Assembly: GCA_019639135.1 (NCBI GenBank)
Contig: JAHBSL010000014.1
Location: forward strand, 1 to 64,000
Length of the DNA: 64,000 nucleotides
Direction: 5' to 3'
Source of the DNA: Acidobacteriota bacterium
GTDB taxonomy: Bacteria; Acidobacteriota; Blastocatellia; Pyrinomonadales; Pyrinomonadaceae
Of the stretch, positions 53,007 through 61,928 are shown in pieces (within the stretch, counting starts at the first letter, position 1; every line of letters begins with the position of its first letter). Under the pieces are notes generated by a model. It had not been told where the DNA came from and did not search any database. It saw only the letters and a list, made by a program, of their open reading frames with translations. A program made the position numbers and the translations under genes.

Positions 53007-54968
53007 TTAAGTTCGGTGAAAGCCGCGCTCGATGTCCCGCATCGTCAGCCGCAGGATGACCGGTCGGCCGTGCGGGCAGGTGGTCGGCGACGACGTGACC
53101 AGCAGCCGGTCGATCAGCCAAACCATCTTCTCGGGTGTCAGCGGCATGTTTATCTTGATCGCGGCCTTGCAGGCGAGGCTTGCGGCGATGTCGTCGCGGA
53201 TCGAGCTTTCGGCGCCGGAACGGCCGCGGCCTTCGAAATTTGCCAGCACTTCTTTGACCAGCATTCTTCCCTCGGCCGGCGGAAGATCCGCGGGAACAGC
53301 TTTTATGGCGATCGTTCGCCCGGAAAGCCGCATCACATCAAAGCCGAGAGCGGCAAGCGTTTCAGCGACCGACTCAAAGACCTCGGCCTCGGCCGGCGTC
53401 AGGTCGAGCGTTTCCGGGATAAGGAGATTCTGAGATTCGAGCGGCTTGTCATATTCCGCACGCCGAAAGCGGTCGAAGAGAATCCGCTCGTGTGCGACGT
53501 GCTGGTCGATCAGCAAAAGCCCCTCTTCGTCAACGGCGATGATAAAGCTCTCGTGAAGTTGGCCGACCGGGCGGATCGATCGCGACTGAACGTCCTTGAG
53601 TTCCGCCGGCTTTACGATCTTCGCCGCCGAATCAACCGGCGGCAGAACCGGATAAACGCTCGGTTCTGATGGCGTCGAAACTTCCTCCGGATCCGGCATC
53701 TCGTATGCCCGGGCCTCTGCCTGAAGTTCGAACTCCATCGAAGCGAACTCCGGAGCCGAGTCGAGCGAGAAAAGGCCTTGTGTAAATTCAGCCGCGTCTT
53801 CTTCCCGCTCCTCAACCCGAACTTCCTCCCTGCCATAAGCCCCGGCCGCGGCCACATCTCTCCGCTCTTCCTTCCGTTCGGCAACCACCGGCGGCGTATC
53901 GGCCGGATGCTGCCGCGGATCAAATTCATTCGGCACCGGGAGGCTTTCTCGATTTGCGGTCTCGGCCGCTTCTATTCCCGCCTTTGCCAGCGATTCGCGA
54001 ACGGCCTCGGCGATCACTTCCTTCACAGCATCGCGCCGCCGGAAGCGAACTTCCGTCTTTGCCGGATGAACGTTTACATCGACCTCCTCAACCGGAATAT
54101 CGAGGAAAACGAACGCAACCGGATAATAGCCGTGCGGCAGAACCGAACGGTAGCCCTCGCGAATCCCCTCGGCAATCGCCTTATCGCGAACAAACCTGCG
54201 ATTGACAAAGTAGTATTGCGAGTCCCGATTTGTCCGTCGCTCACGCGGAGCAGAAACAAACCCCGATAAAGTTGCAACGTATTCGCTCCCTCCGCTCACC
54301 GGCAGAAGGCTTTCGAGCAGGCTGCCGCCGAAAAGCTGAAACGCCCGCTCGCGGAGGTCCTTTGCGGGCGAGACGTTGATCACCGAGCGGCCGTTGTTGT
54401 TGAGCGCAAAAGCAATGTGCGGATAGGCGAGGGCGTAGTGTTGAATTATCGACGTCAGGTGATAGTTCTCCGTCGCTTCGGACCGCATGAACTTTCGCCT
54501 GGCCGGCGTGTTGAAAAAGAGGTCGCGTACCGAAACGGTCGTCCCGGTCGCTCGCGGCGCGTCGCCGACGTCGGTCAGCCGGCCGCCTTCGATCTCGACA
54601 CGAGTTGCTGCCGCGTCTTCCTCGGTCTTGCTGACAAGCTCGACCCGAGAGACCGAAGCGATCGATGCCAACGCCTCACCGCGAAACCCGAGCGTTCCGA
54701 TCCGGCCGAGGTCGTCGAGGTCGCGTATCTTCGAGGTCGCGTGCCTTTCAAATGCGAGCACGGCGTCGTCGCGGCCCATTCCGTGGCCGTCGTCGGCGAT
54801 ACGCATCAGCCTTCGGCCCCCGAGTTCGACGTCAACAGTGATACGGCCCGCACCGGCATCGAGCGCGTTTTCAAGCAGTTCCTTAATGACGGACGCCGGC
54901 CGCTCCACCACTTCGCCGGCGGCGATCTGGTTTGCGAGGTTATCCGGAAGTATGCGGATCTTGTTCAT
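53007..54968 (-). CDS. mutL: DNA mismatch repair protein MutL
   Basis: ATPase and nicking endonuclease of mismatch repair, 653 residues. The N-terminal GHKL domain has IAAGEVVERPASVIKELLENALDAGA with the catalytic Glu split over the usual motif, IADDGHGM and TLGFRGEALASI. The C-terminal endonuclease motifs are DQHVAHERILFD (consensus DQHA-x2-E-x4-E; here the first Ala is Val and the last Glu is Asp), ACKAAIK and CPHGRPVIL. A nicking MutL fits a bacterium without MutH. The two changes in the metal motif are conservative but notable. It lies 5 nt after bshC. Confidence 0.96.
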   Translation of the reverse strand: MNKIRILPDNLANQIAAGEVVERPASVIKELLENALDAGAGRITVDVELGGRRLMRIADDGHGMGRDDAVLAFERHATSKIRDLDDLGRIGTLGFRGEALASIASVSRVELVSKTEEDAAATRVEIEGGRLTDVGDAPRATGTTVSVRDLFFNTPARRKFMRSEATENYHLTSIIQHYALAYPHIAFALNNNGRSVINVSPAKDLRERAFQLFGGSLLESLLPVSGGSEYVATLSGFVSAPRERRTNRDSQYYFVNRRFVRDKAIAEGIREGYRSVLPHGYYPVAFVFLDIPVEEVDVNVHPAKTEVRFRRRDAVKEVIAEAVRESLAKAGIEAAETANRESLPVPNEFDPRQHPADTPPVVAERKEERRDVAAAGAYGREEVRVEEREEDAAEFTQGLFSLDSAPEFASMEFELQAEARAYEMPDPEEVSTPSEPSVYPVLPPVDSAAKIVKPAELKDVQSRSIRPVGQLHESFIIAVDEEGLLLIDQHVAHERILFDRFRRAEYDKPLESQNLLIPETLDLTPAEAEVFESVAETLAALGFDVMRLSGRTIAIKAVPADLPPAEGRMLVKEVLANFEGRGRSGAESSIRDDIAASLACKAAIKINMPLTPEKMVWLIDRLLVTSSPTTCPHGRPVILRLTMRDIERGFHRT

Positions 54969-54973
54969 CCGGT

Positions 54974-56656
54974 CTAAAGGTAAAGCACTCTATGGTCCTT
55001 ATTGTCGAGGTCGATGCCGTCATAAAGCCAATCGACAAATTCCGGCCCGTAGCGATTCACAAAATGTACAACGTTCAGGCTTCGCTCCTGCAGATGCCCG
55101 AATGGCATGGTCGAGGAAAAAAGCGATTCGACCCGCCGGCGGATCTCCTGATCCTTATTGAACTGAATCGTTCTGAATTTATTCCGAAGGGCCGAGATGT
55201 GGTAAATGATTTTTCGCCTGCGGGTGGCAAGATTTTCTGAAAGCGTCGGGTCAATATTGAGGAAGTTCTGGTCAAGCCGGTTAAGCTCGATATTTATTCG
55301 CTCCTCAACGTCCGCGATCAGGGCCGAGGTGCCGGTGTTCAGGTGCCGATCGACCAGTTCCGGGATGAGGGCATTCAACCCGGCGAAGAGGTGATCGAAC
55401 CCGATGTCGAATTTCTCCATCGTTCGCCCGAACCGCCGCTCGACTATACTAAAGCTCTGTCGATGGAGGATCGGCGTCGCCGGCCGGTCGAGTATCCGAT
55501 AGACCTCGCTGCTCTGTGCAAAATAGGCGATCTCGGCCGCCCCGCCGTAGTAACACGCGGTCGGGAGCAGATGGTCCTGCACCACCGAACGGAGAACGAC
55601 ACTCGGGCTGAATCGGGCCGGATCTCGCTCGGCGGTCTCGGCAAGCTCATCGAGCGTGAATTCGCGGGCACCGTCTTTGGTGTGAAAGGTGCCGTTCTCG
55701 CTCTTCTTAAGCGCGTTTCGGGTGCCGTCGCGTGCCTGCCAAAAGAGCGGAAAGTAATCATCGCCGACAAAGACCTGAGCGACATACCCTTCGGAGGTCA
55801 ATTGCTCGCTCCTCGCCTGAAGGGCACGAACTATTTCGTCCGAATGTCTGATCGCATTGACATAGATCGGCGAGGCGAGCGTCTTTAGACGCGAATCGAG
55901 GGGGCAAAGAATGACCAGTCCATACTTGCCGATCAGCGCATTAAGCAGCCGGGCGAAGGCATCGCCATAATAGGTCTGCGGCATCCAGATGTCGTCGAGC
56001 AGGCCGCGGAGTTCCTCGGTGTGTTCGGTCATCGGCAGCGCGTCAAAGAGACCGGCAAGGGTTCGCCGAATGCTGTCGTCGAGCTTTACGTAGCCGACCG
56101 GAAGGTCGTCGTGGCACCGCTTCGGCTCATTCTTCACCTCGGTCAGCCGGCTCTCGCGGTCGAGCACGAAGGTCCGCGAAACCTCGTCAAAATCGTGGTC
56201 CTCCGTCGCCGCCCAAAAGACCGGAACGGCTTTGACCCCGCGTCGGCGCAGTTCATTGGCCGTCTTGACCGCGGAAAGTGCCTTGTAGATGGTATAAAGC
56301 GGCCCTGTAAGCAGGCCGGCCTGCTGCCCGGAGACTACGGCGACCGAATCTGCCTCGCGTAGCATCGCGATATTTGCGAGCGTCGCCTCGGACGCTCCGA
56401 ACTTGCGGTTCATCTCCTCGAGCGCGTCGCAGAGAACCGTGCGGTCGGCTGTATAGCGCGAGAGCACTTCCGGTACCCGCTCGACGACTTCGCGATGCGA
56501 GCCGATCGCCCCGGGATAAAATCTCTTCAACGAGACAGGGTCGGCCTGATACTCGATGAAGAGCTTCGATTGTCCTGGTATCTTGGCAAACGGAATGTCG
56601 AGCGTTGCGGAAAATGGAGATCTGCTCGGCTCGGGACAGGCGGATTCTTGCTGCAC
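54974..56656 (-). CDS. bshC: Bacillithiol biosynthesis cysteine-adding enzyme BshC
   Basis: Final step of bacillithiol synthesis: adds cysteine to glucosaminyl-malate. The 560-residue protein has IPGQSKLFIEYQADPVSLKRFYPG at the N terminus (split around the start of the family), SVAVVSGQQAGLLTGPLYTIYKALSAV, PVFWAATEDHDFDEV, and C-terminal LQERSLNVVHFVNRYG. Start is GTG at 56656 with GAGAGGAG upstream; the longer frame is the shadow of the next gene. A TATAAT -10 lies at 56679-56684. bshA and bshB are not in this window. Presence of bshC suggests that the main low-molecular-weight thiol is bacillithiol or a relative. Confidence 0.94.
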   Translation of the reverse strand: MQQESACPEPSRSPFSATLDIPFAKIPGQSKLFIEYQADPVSLKRFYPGAIGSHREVVERVPEVLSRYTADRTVLCDALEEMNRKFGASEATLANIAMLREADSVAVVSGQQAGLLTGPLYTIYKALSAVKTANELRRRGVKAVPVFWAATEDHDFDEVSRTFVLDRESRLTEVKNEPKRCHDDLPVGYVKLDDSIRRTLAGLFDALPMTEHTEELRGLLDDIWMPQTYYGDAFARLLNALIGKYGLVILCPLDSRLKTLASPIYVNAIRHSDEIVRALQARSEQLTSEGYVAQVFVGDDYFPLFWQARDGTRNALKKSENGTFHTKDGAREFTLDELAETAERDPARFSPSVVLRSVVQDHLLPTACYYGGAAEIAYFAQSSEVYRILDRPATPILHRQSFSIVERRFGRTMEKFDIGFDHLFAGLNALIPELVDRHLNTGTSALIADVEERINIELNRLDQNFLNIDPTLSENLATRRRKIIYHISALRNKFRTIQFNKDQEIRRRVESLFSSTMPFGHLQERSLNVVHFVNRYGPEFVDWLYDGIDLDNKDHRVLYL

Positions 56657-56678
56657 GAAATAATTTCTCCTCTCGAAA

Positions 56679-56684
56679 ATTATA
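56679..56684 (-). promoter_or_regulatory. -10 box of bshC-mutL
   Basis: Perfect TATAAT on the minus strand, about 22 nt before the GTG start. The matching -35 is weak (TTTTGT at 17-nt spacing) and coincides with the T tract of the upstream terminator. Confidence 0.55.
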
Positions 56685-56700
56685 AGTTTCCGAAAGCGAA

Positions 56701-56732
56701 AACAAAAGGAGGCGTCCCGCTTGGAACGCCTC
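56701..56732 (-). terminator. Terminator after the BNR-repeat gene
   Basis: Stem GAGGCGT/ACGCCTC (56709-56715 and 56726-56732) with extra G/C pairs, followed on the minus strand by CTTTTGTTTTC. It ends the BNR transcript just before the bshC promoter. Confidence 0.85.
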
Positions 56733-56756
56733 GCTAGTTTGTTCGATGACGCGGTA

Positions 56757-58913
56757 TCACTGATTTGTTGCCGTCGCGGCGGCGGTCTTCGCCCCGCTTT
56801 TCTCAGCAGCCGTGTCCTGCAGGCGGTCGATGCGGTAGATGCCGGAAGAGTGCGATGCGGCATAAATGCGGTTCGGGTCGGCCGGGTCGAACGCCATTGC
56901 CCAAACGCGGCGGCTCGGCACGACCATCTCCCTCGAATCGATACGCGTCCATTGCTGGCCGGCATCGCTCGAATAATAGAGACCGCCGCCGATCTCGTGA
57001 GCACTGCCGAGAAAGATCTCGTCCGTGTTCTCCGGATTGATCAGAATCGCCGTGTACTTACCAAGCGGCAGATTGCCGCCGCGTCGGATCCACGTCCGGC
57101 CGCCGTCGCGGCTAAGGTAAAACGTCTGCGTCGTGCCGGCGTAAACATAGTTAGGCCGCTTCGGGTCCGAAGCAAGCGAGACGACCGGAATCCCTTGCGG
57201 CGTCGCGTCCACTTTCTCCCAGGTCATTCCGTCATCCCGGGTGACCAGAACGCCAGAGGTCGCCGTGCCGACCCAGATAGTTCCCGGGACGAGCGGCGAG
57301 GCATGAATAGCAAAGATGTTGGCATTGATGCCCTCGCCGAGCTCAAGCTTTTCCCAGCCCTTGGCGATGTCGTAGGTACGATAGATTCCCTTGTCGGTTC
57401 CGGCGATGATGCCGTTCTTGTCGTCCTCGGTCGGGATCAGAACGCGAACGCTGTCCTCAAGAGCGGGAACTACCTTTGCTTCGGCCGCTGCTTTCGCAGC
57501 CGCGGCCTCGGCTGCCCTTCGTTGGGCGGCTGTCATCCGGCGGGTCGGACGCCGAACCGGTGCCTTCTTGGGTGCCGTTATAAGCGTCCATGATTCGCCG
57601 CGGTCGAGCGAGCGGAAGATCCCGCGGTTGGTGCCGAGAAGAAGCCGGGTCGGATCAACGCGGTCTTGCATCACGGCAAAGGGAGCGACCTGGTCGAGCC
57701 CGGCTCCGCGTGCGGCGGTCCACGTCTGCCCGCCATCCTTACTGAAGAAAAGACTGCCGCCGCTGGTCGCGGTATTGTGCGTGGTCGCATAAAGACGACC
57801 GGGCATGCCGACATCTGGTGTAACGGTATAAGCAAAGCGGCTGGTGAAGCTCTGATTAGCCGGCGTGAATGTCCTCCCGCCGTCGTTCGAGATCATCACG
57901 CCGTTGTTGTTGGTTCCGATGAAAACACGGTCAGGAGTGTCCGGGTGAACGGCGATCGAATTGACCTCAAGGTTCCGTTGCGTCGTCATCCGCCAGGTCT
58001 TGCCGCCGTCAACGGACATCCAAAAACCTTCGGTCGTTCCTGCATAAACGGTTCCCTGCCGCGAAGGATGCTGCAGAATGTCGCGGGTCCGACGCGACGT
58101 AGAGGGAATGCCCTGGATCTTTCGCCACTTCTCACCGCCATTGAGCGATTCGTAAATGCCGCTGCAAGCCGAGGCGACGATGTGGTCGCGGTTGCGTTCA
58201 TTGATGCTGATCGCAAAGACGTCCGAGTCGTCGATCATTCCGTCCTTGATCAGCCGCCAGTTCTTGCCGTTGTCGGTCGATTTATAAGCTCGCCACCAGG
58301 TGCCGGCGTAGATCGTTCCGGTGCTTCGCGGGTCAATGGCAAGCGAATTGACGTTTATCGGCATCGAGTCCGACGAGATCTTTTCCCAGCTATCGCCTGA
58401 ATCACGCGAGACGAACACGCCGTTCGTTGAACCGACGAAAATATAGTTCGGATCGCTCTCGGCCTGCGTCATCGCGTGGATGGCTTCGTTCTTTAGTTCC
58501 TTTGCCTCGCTCCAGGTCTTGCCGCCGTCGATCGATTTGAAGAATCCGCCGGCTCCTTTATGGCGGTGGCCGGAGGCATAGATCACATTCGAATCGCGAC
58601 GGTCAACGAAAAGATCGTCTATCGTCAACTGCGGCTGCTCAAGGTTAACAAGCAAACGCCACGTCCGCCCGGCATCGGCCGAGGTGTGGATCTGCCCGTC
58701 AAGCGTACTGATATAGAGTCGATCCTTGTTGTTCGGGTCGATCGCCACCGAGCGAACATCGCCGCCCTCGGGGCCGATAACGGTCCAGGCGGTCATTCCC
58801 TTCTTGTCCGTAAAGACCTGGCCACCAGAGCCGAGAACGACGTGGCTGAGCAGAAGCGATGCCAAAACCGAAAAATGCAGAACAGTGCCGATGATTCCTT
58901 TTGATCTTTTCAT
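56757..58913 (-). CDS. Exported BNR/Asp-box beta-propeller protein
   Basis: A 718-residue secreted protein with signal peptide (GTVLHFSVLASLLLSHVVLG) and two beta-propellers built from Asp-box repeats (for example SADAGRTW, SIDGGKTW, SRDSGDSW, STDNGKNW, SVDGGKTW, SKDGGQTW, SLDRGESW, TRDDGMTW, SRDGGRTW, SSDAGQQW). The pattern resembles VPS10/sortilin or photosystem-II stability-like propellers, not an active sialidase since the Arg triad and FRIP motif are not seen. Between the propellers lies a basic Ala-rich linker (RRPTRRMTAAQRRAAEAAAA). Likely a ligand-binding or scaffold protein outside the membrane; partner unknown. Confidence 0.88.
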   Translation of the reverse strand: MKRSKGIIGTVLHFSVLASLLLSHVVLGSGGQVFTDKKGMTAWTVIGPEGGDVRSVAIDPNNKDRLYISTLDGQIHTSADAGRTWRLLVNLEQPQLTIDDLFVDRRDSNVIYASGHRHKGAGGFFKSIDGGKTWSEAKELKNEAIHAMTQAESDPNYIFVGSTNGVFVSRDSGDSWEKISSDSMPINVNSLAIDPRSTGTIYAGTWWRAYKSTDNGKNWRLIKDGMIDDSDVFAISINERNRDHIVASACSGIYESLNGGEKWRKIQGIPSTSRRTRDILQHPSRQGTVYAGTTEGFWMSVDGGKTWRMTTQRNLEVNSIAVHPDTPDRVFIGTNNNGVMISNDGGRTFTPANQSFTSRFAYTVTPDVGMPGRLYATTHNTATSGGSLFFSKDGGQTWTAARGAGLDQVAPFAVMQDRVDPTRLLLGTNRGIFRSLDRGESWTLITAPKKAPVRRPTRRMTAAQRRAAEAAAAKAAAEAKVVPALEDSVRVLIPTEDDKNGIIAGTDKGIYRTYDIAKGWEKLELGEGINANIFAIHASPLVPGTIWVGTATSGVLVTRDDGMTWEKVDATPQGIPVVSLASDPKRPNYVYAGTTQTFYLSRDGGRTWIRRGGNLPLGKYTAILINPENTDEIFLGSAHEIGGGLYYSSDAGQQWTRIDSREMVVPSRRVWAMAFDPADPNRIYAASHSSGIYRIDRLQDTAAEKSGAKTAAATATNQ

Positions 58914-59111
58914 TATTGATTCCCGTTACTTGTCGAAAACTGAAAAGGGTTTGCGAGGCCGATGGTTAGGATGACGCGGCCGCCCGAGGGGTTTACAGTT
59001 ATTCGCCGCCGGCCAAAATTCGCCCTGCCATCAGAAATACTTTCTACATACTAAAAAATTCCCAATGCTAAAGCAACACTTTAAGTTCGGCAAAGATTAC
59101 CAACCGGCAGG

Positions 59112-59149
59112 AAATGAAAAAGCGGAGCCTCGAAATGAGGCCCCGCTTT
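59112..59149 (-). terminator. Terminator after the outer-membrane protein gene
   Basis: A 13-bp stem with one mismatch, AAAGCGGAGCCTC (59119-59131) and GAGGCCCCGCTTT (59137-59149), followed on the minus strand by TTTTCATTT, lies 40 nt after the gene end. Confidence 0.9.
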
Positions 59150-59188
59150 GATGTTCATCTGCCTCGCGGCAGGTGAAGCTTGTCCAAA

Positions 59189-61654
59189 TTACGGATTCGG
59201 GTTATCGGCACCCGGCGGTACGCGATAGAGCTTGGTGTTGATACCGCTACCAAGGTCTCCGCCGCGGACAATCGTGATCCTGCTGCGGTCGAACCGGCGG
59301 AACGTGATGTGGTTGTTGATCAACCTTTCACGTGCCGCGATCTCGCGATCCGTACCGTAGTTGATGATGTAGCCCTGGTTGGTCGGGTTGTTCTGCAGTT
59401 CAACGAAGAAGGCGTCGAGACGTGCTCTTACATCGTCGTTCTGCAGGCGTCCGAACTCATCCACGAGGACCGGTTCCGGTTGCGTATCAACGATACCGCT
59501 GTCCGAAGCCTCGCTCGTGCAGTTGCACGTCGGATCAAGTCCGCCGAGCATGACCATTGCTCTGATCGTAGCACCGGCATCTGAGGTCGAGGTACGAACT
59601 CGGATGCTCGGAGTACCCTGGCCGCTTTCGATCGTGCCGCCGCCGCTGATGGTCCAGTTATAGGTAACATCCGGGCCGCCGCTTACGTTAGCGGTAAAGG
59701 TCATCACTTCACCCGGCTTCGTGACACCGGCCGGTCCGCTGACGGACAGGGTCGGGCACTCGCAGGTGATGCAGTTCGGACAGTTTTCAACGGTGACCGT
59801 TCGGGTCTGCGTTTGTCCGCAGAAACCGCAGCCATCGTCAACACCGGCCGTTATCGTGTACGTTCCTGGAGCGACTCCGCTGAGGTCCCACTGCACGTTC
59901 GCGCCGGAGCCGACAATGCGGCCGCCGCTTACAGTGTAGTTATAGACCAGCGGGTCATTTTCCGGATCGACCGCCGTCGTTGTGACGTTGATCGTCGTGT
60001 TGTCGTTGCAACTCAGGCCCTCGGCCGGACGTCCAGCCGGACACGGCAGAGTGATCGTGCTGTCGCTGACCTCGATCGCCGTTACGTTTGCCGGCTGGTT
60101 GATGATGTCGCCCAACCGCGAGTTGCGGCGTCCGATCCAGGTCTGGAAGATGAATCCGTGCGGGTCCTGCGAAAGCTGGAAGCCCGGCGGCACCCCAGTG
60201 AACGAACGGTTGATCGTCTGCGGAACGCATATCGGACCATTGCCGATGTCATCAGTCGGCTGCTGCGTAACTCCCGTGCAGGGGACGAAAACACTATTGG
60301 TGAAAGTGTCATCGTCAAAGATACCGTCATCCTGCTGATTGACGTGGTAGCGATAGGCGAAGCCCATACCAAACCAACGTGTCGGGAAAATGCGGAAACC
60401 GCCGATGAAGTCCATCGGATGATTCTCGAATGCATTTGGCGTTCGTCCGCCAACATAGCGGAGCGAGCGGAACTCGAGGATCGGCTGGAAGTAGCGATTG
60501 ACCGGGAAGTCAACACCGACAGCCGTCAGGAGCTCATCCGGACGATCGAGTAGTATGAACTCGCCGCCGGGGAACTCGCCCTTGACATCGGCATTCCAGT
60601 GGTAGCCGACGTTCGCCGAGAAGTTCACCCATTTTGCGAGCCGTGCATCGGCAAACATTCCGACGATGAAATCGCCGCGGTTGCCGCCCGGGCTTGCACC
60701 ACGCTGGAGCTGATTAAAGCCGCCCGCGCCGTCTGCCGTATCGGCATAGAAGCGATAGCCGGCATTGATACCGAACCCGATCGGGTTATTGACGTTGGTC
60801 CAACGCCACTTACCGCCGACCGTGAAGGTGCTGAATGCCGAGGTTCCCCACGTACGGTTCATGAACGGAGCATCAGCGAGGTACGACGGAGCCGTCGTGA
60901 AAACGGTCGGGGCCGAACCTGCCGGAGCACCGGTCGGTGACTGAAGCGTGATGGTCTGGAGCACAACGCCCGGAAGGATGCTGCCGTAAACCGAACCGAG
61001 GCCCGGGAAAAGGTCAGCACCGCCGCCGCTTGCACGCGGAGGCCCGATCAGAGCGTTCGTTCCTGCCGGGAAGCCGAAAAGGGGTCCCGAAAAGAACGGT
61101 GGCGTCAGGCCAAATGAACCCGCGCTTCCGCCAATGTATGGGAACTGAACGAACGGTGCAGTTCCGGCCGGGCGATATACAGCCCGCCCCGAAAACGGTC
61201 CAGGCGTCGGCCCCTGCGGAGCAAGGACGATCGCTGCCGGGCTGATTCCGCCGATCCGTGAATTCGGAAGAGCGAATGCCGAGAGGTTTCTCGGCGAGTT
61301 GATCTTCAATCCGCGATACGCGTCAGTGTTAAAATAAAGTTCGAAGTAGTTGGTCAGACCTACCTGAAAGCTTACAGGGATCTCAGTGAAGTCAGCATTG
61401 CCGGGGTCCCGGTCAAAATTGCTGATCGCTGCACTAAAGGTGAATTCCCCTTTTCTCAGGGTTTGACCATCCAAGACCGTAAAAAGGCCCGTGCCGCCGC
61501 CCATGGGGCCGCCCGTGCCGACGGTCGGAGCCGTGTTTCTAGGGTCCTTCTCCGAGCGCTTGCTGTTGTCGGTGCTCGTCGTCTGGGCGATGCCCGCGAC
61601 CACGAAGGTAAACAGAGCCAGCGTCAAGAAAACCACTCTATAACCGAGTTTCAT
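59189..61654 (-). CDS. Outer-membrane barrel protein with PKD-like and OmpA-like parts
   Basis: An envelope protein of 821 residues. A signal peptide (MKLGYRVVFLTLALFTFVVAGIAQ) is followed by a region that reads like an outer-membrane beta-barrel (about 60-480; alternating aromatic strands such as YFELYFNTDAYRG, FNQLQRGASPGG, GMGFAYRYHVNQQ). Two PKD/Ig-like domains follow (VDPENDPLVYNYTVSGG and FTANVSGGPDVTYNWTISGGG) with cysteine pairs (CGFCG, CPNCITCECP). The last 85 residues (VDEFGRLQNDDVRARLDAF to ITIVRGGD) resemble an OmpA-like tail seen in Acidobacteriota proteins. ATG at 61654 has GGAGG with 6-nt spacing. Role unknown; cell-wall tethering is inferred. Confidence 0.8.
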   Translation of the reverse strand: MKLGYRVVFLTLALFTFVVAGIAQTTSTDNSKRSEKDPRNTAPTVGTGGPMGGGTGLFTVLDGQTLRKGEFTFSAAISNFDRDPGNADFTEIPVSFQVGLTNYFELYFNTDAYRGLKINSPRNLSAFALPNSRIGGISPAAIVLAPQGPTPGPFSGRAVYRPAGTAPFVQFPYIGGSAGSFGLTPPFFSGPLFGFPAGTNALIGPPRASGGGADLFPGLGSVYGSILPGVVLQTITLQSPTGAPAGSAPTVFTTAPSYLADAPFMNRTWGTSAFSTFTVGGKWRWTNVNNPIGFGINAGYRFYADTADGAGGFNQLQRGASPGGNRGDFIVGMFADARLAKWVNFSANVGYHWNADVKGEFPGGEFILLDRPDELLTAVGVDFPVNRYFQPILEFRSLRYVGGRTPNAFENHPMDFIGGFRIFPTRWFGMGFAYRYHVNQQDDGIFDDDTFTNSVFVPCTGVTQQPTDDIGNGPICVPQTINRSFTGVPPGFQLSQDPHGFIFQTWIGRRNSRLGDIINQPANVTAIEVSDSTITLPCPAGRPAEGLSCNDNTTINVTTTAVDPENDPLVYNYTVSGGRIVGSGANVQWDLSGVAPGTYTITAGVDDGCGFCGQTQTRTVTVENCPNCITCECPTLSVSGPAGVTKPGEVMTFTANVSGGPDVTYNWTISGGGTIESGQGTPSIRVRTSTSDAGATIRAMVMLGGLDPTCNCTSEASDSGIVDTQPEPVLVDEFGRLQNDDVRARLDAFFVELQNNPTNQGYIINYGTDREIAARERLINNHITFRRFDRSRITIVRGGDLGSGINTKLYRVPPGADNPNP

Positions 61655-61928
61655 CATATTCCTCCGCCGAAAAAATGGATCAATTTCAATTGTTATCAAT
61701 TAAAAACAGTGCTGCACTCTCATTAGGCAGCAAACGTGGCCTGGGTCTTCGGAATTGCCGAATTTCAACGGTTTTCCCCGAAAAGTCCAAAGGCCTTTAA
61801 ACTGAACTCTTTGTTCGTCCGGCTGATCAGACCGCTGTAAATACACTAACCGCCAGACTTACTTCTAAAAGACGATATTACAACTCAAACCGAAAATCAA
61901 GTGTTTTTAACAAATTAACAGCTTTCGG
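61655..61928. other. AT-rich intergenic region
   Basis: About 270 nt between gdhA and the outer-membrane protein gene. It is AT-rich towards gdhA and should hold the promoter of the outer-membrane gene, but no convincing -35/-10 pair, operator or small gene was recognised. Confidence 0.5.
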
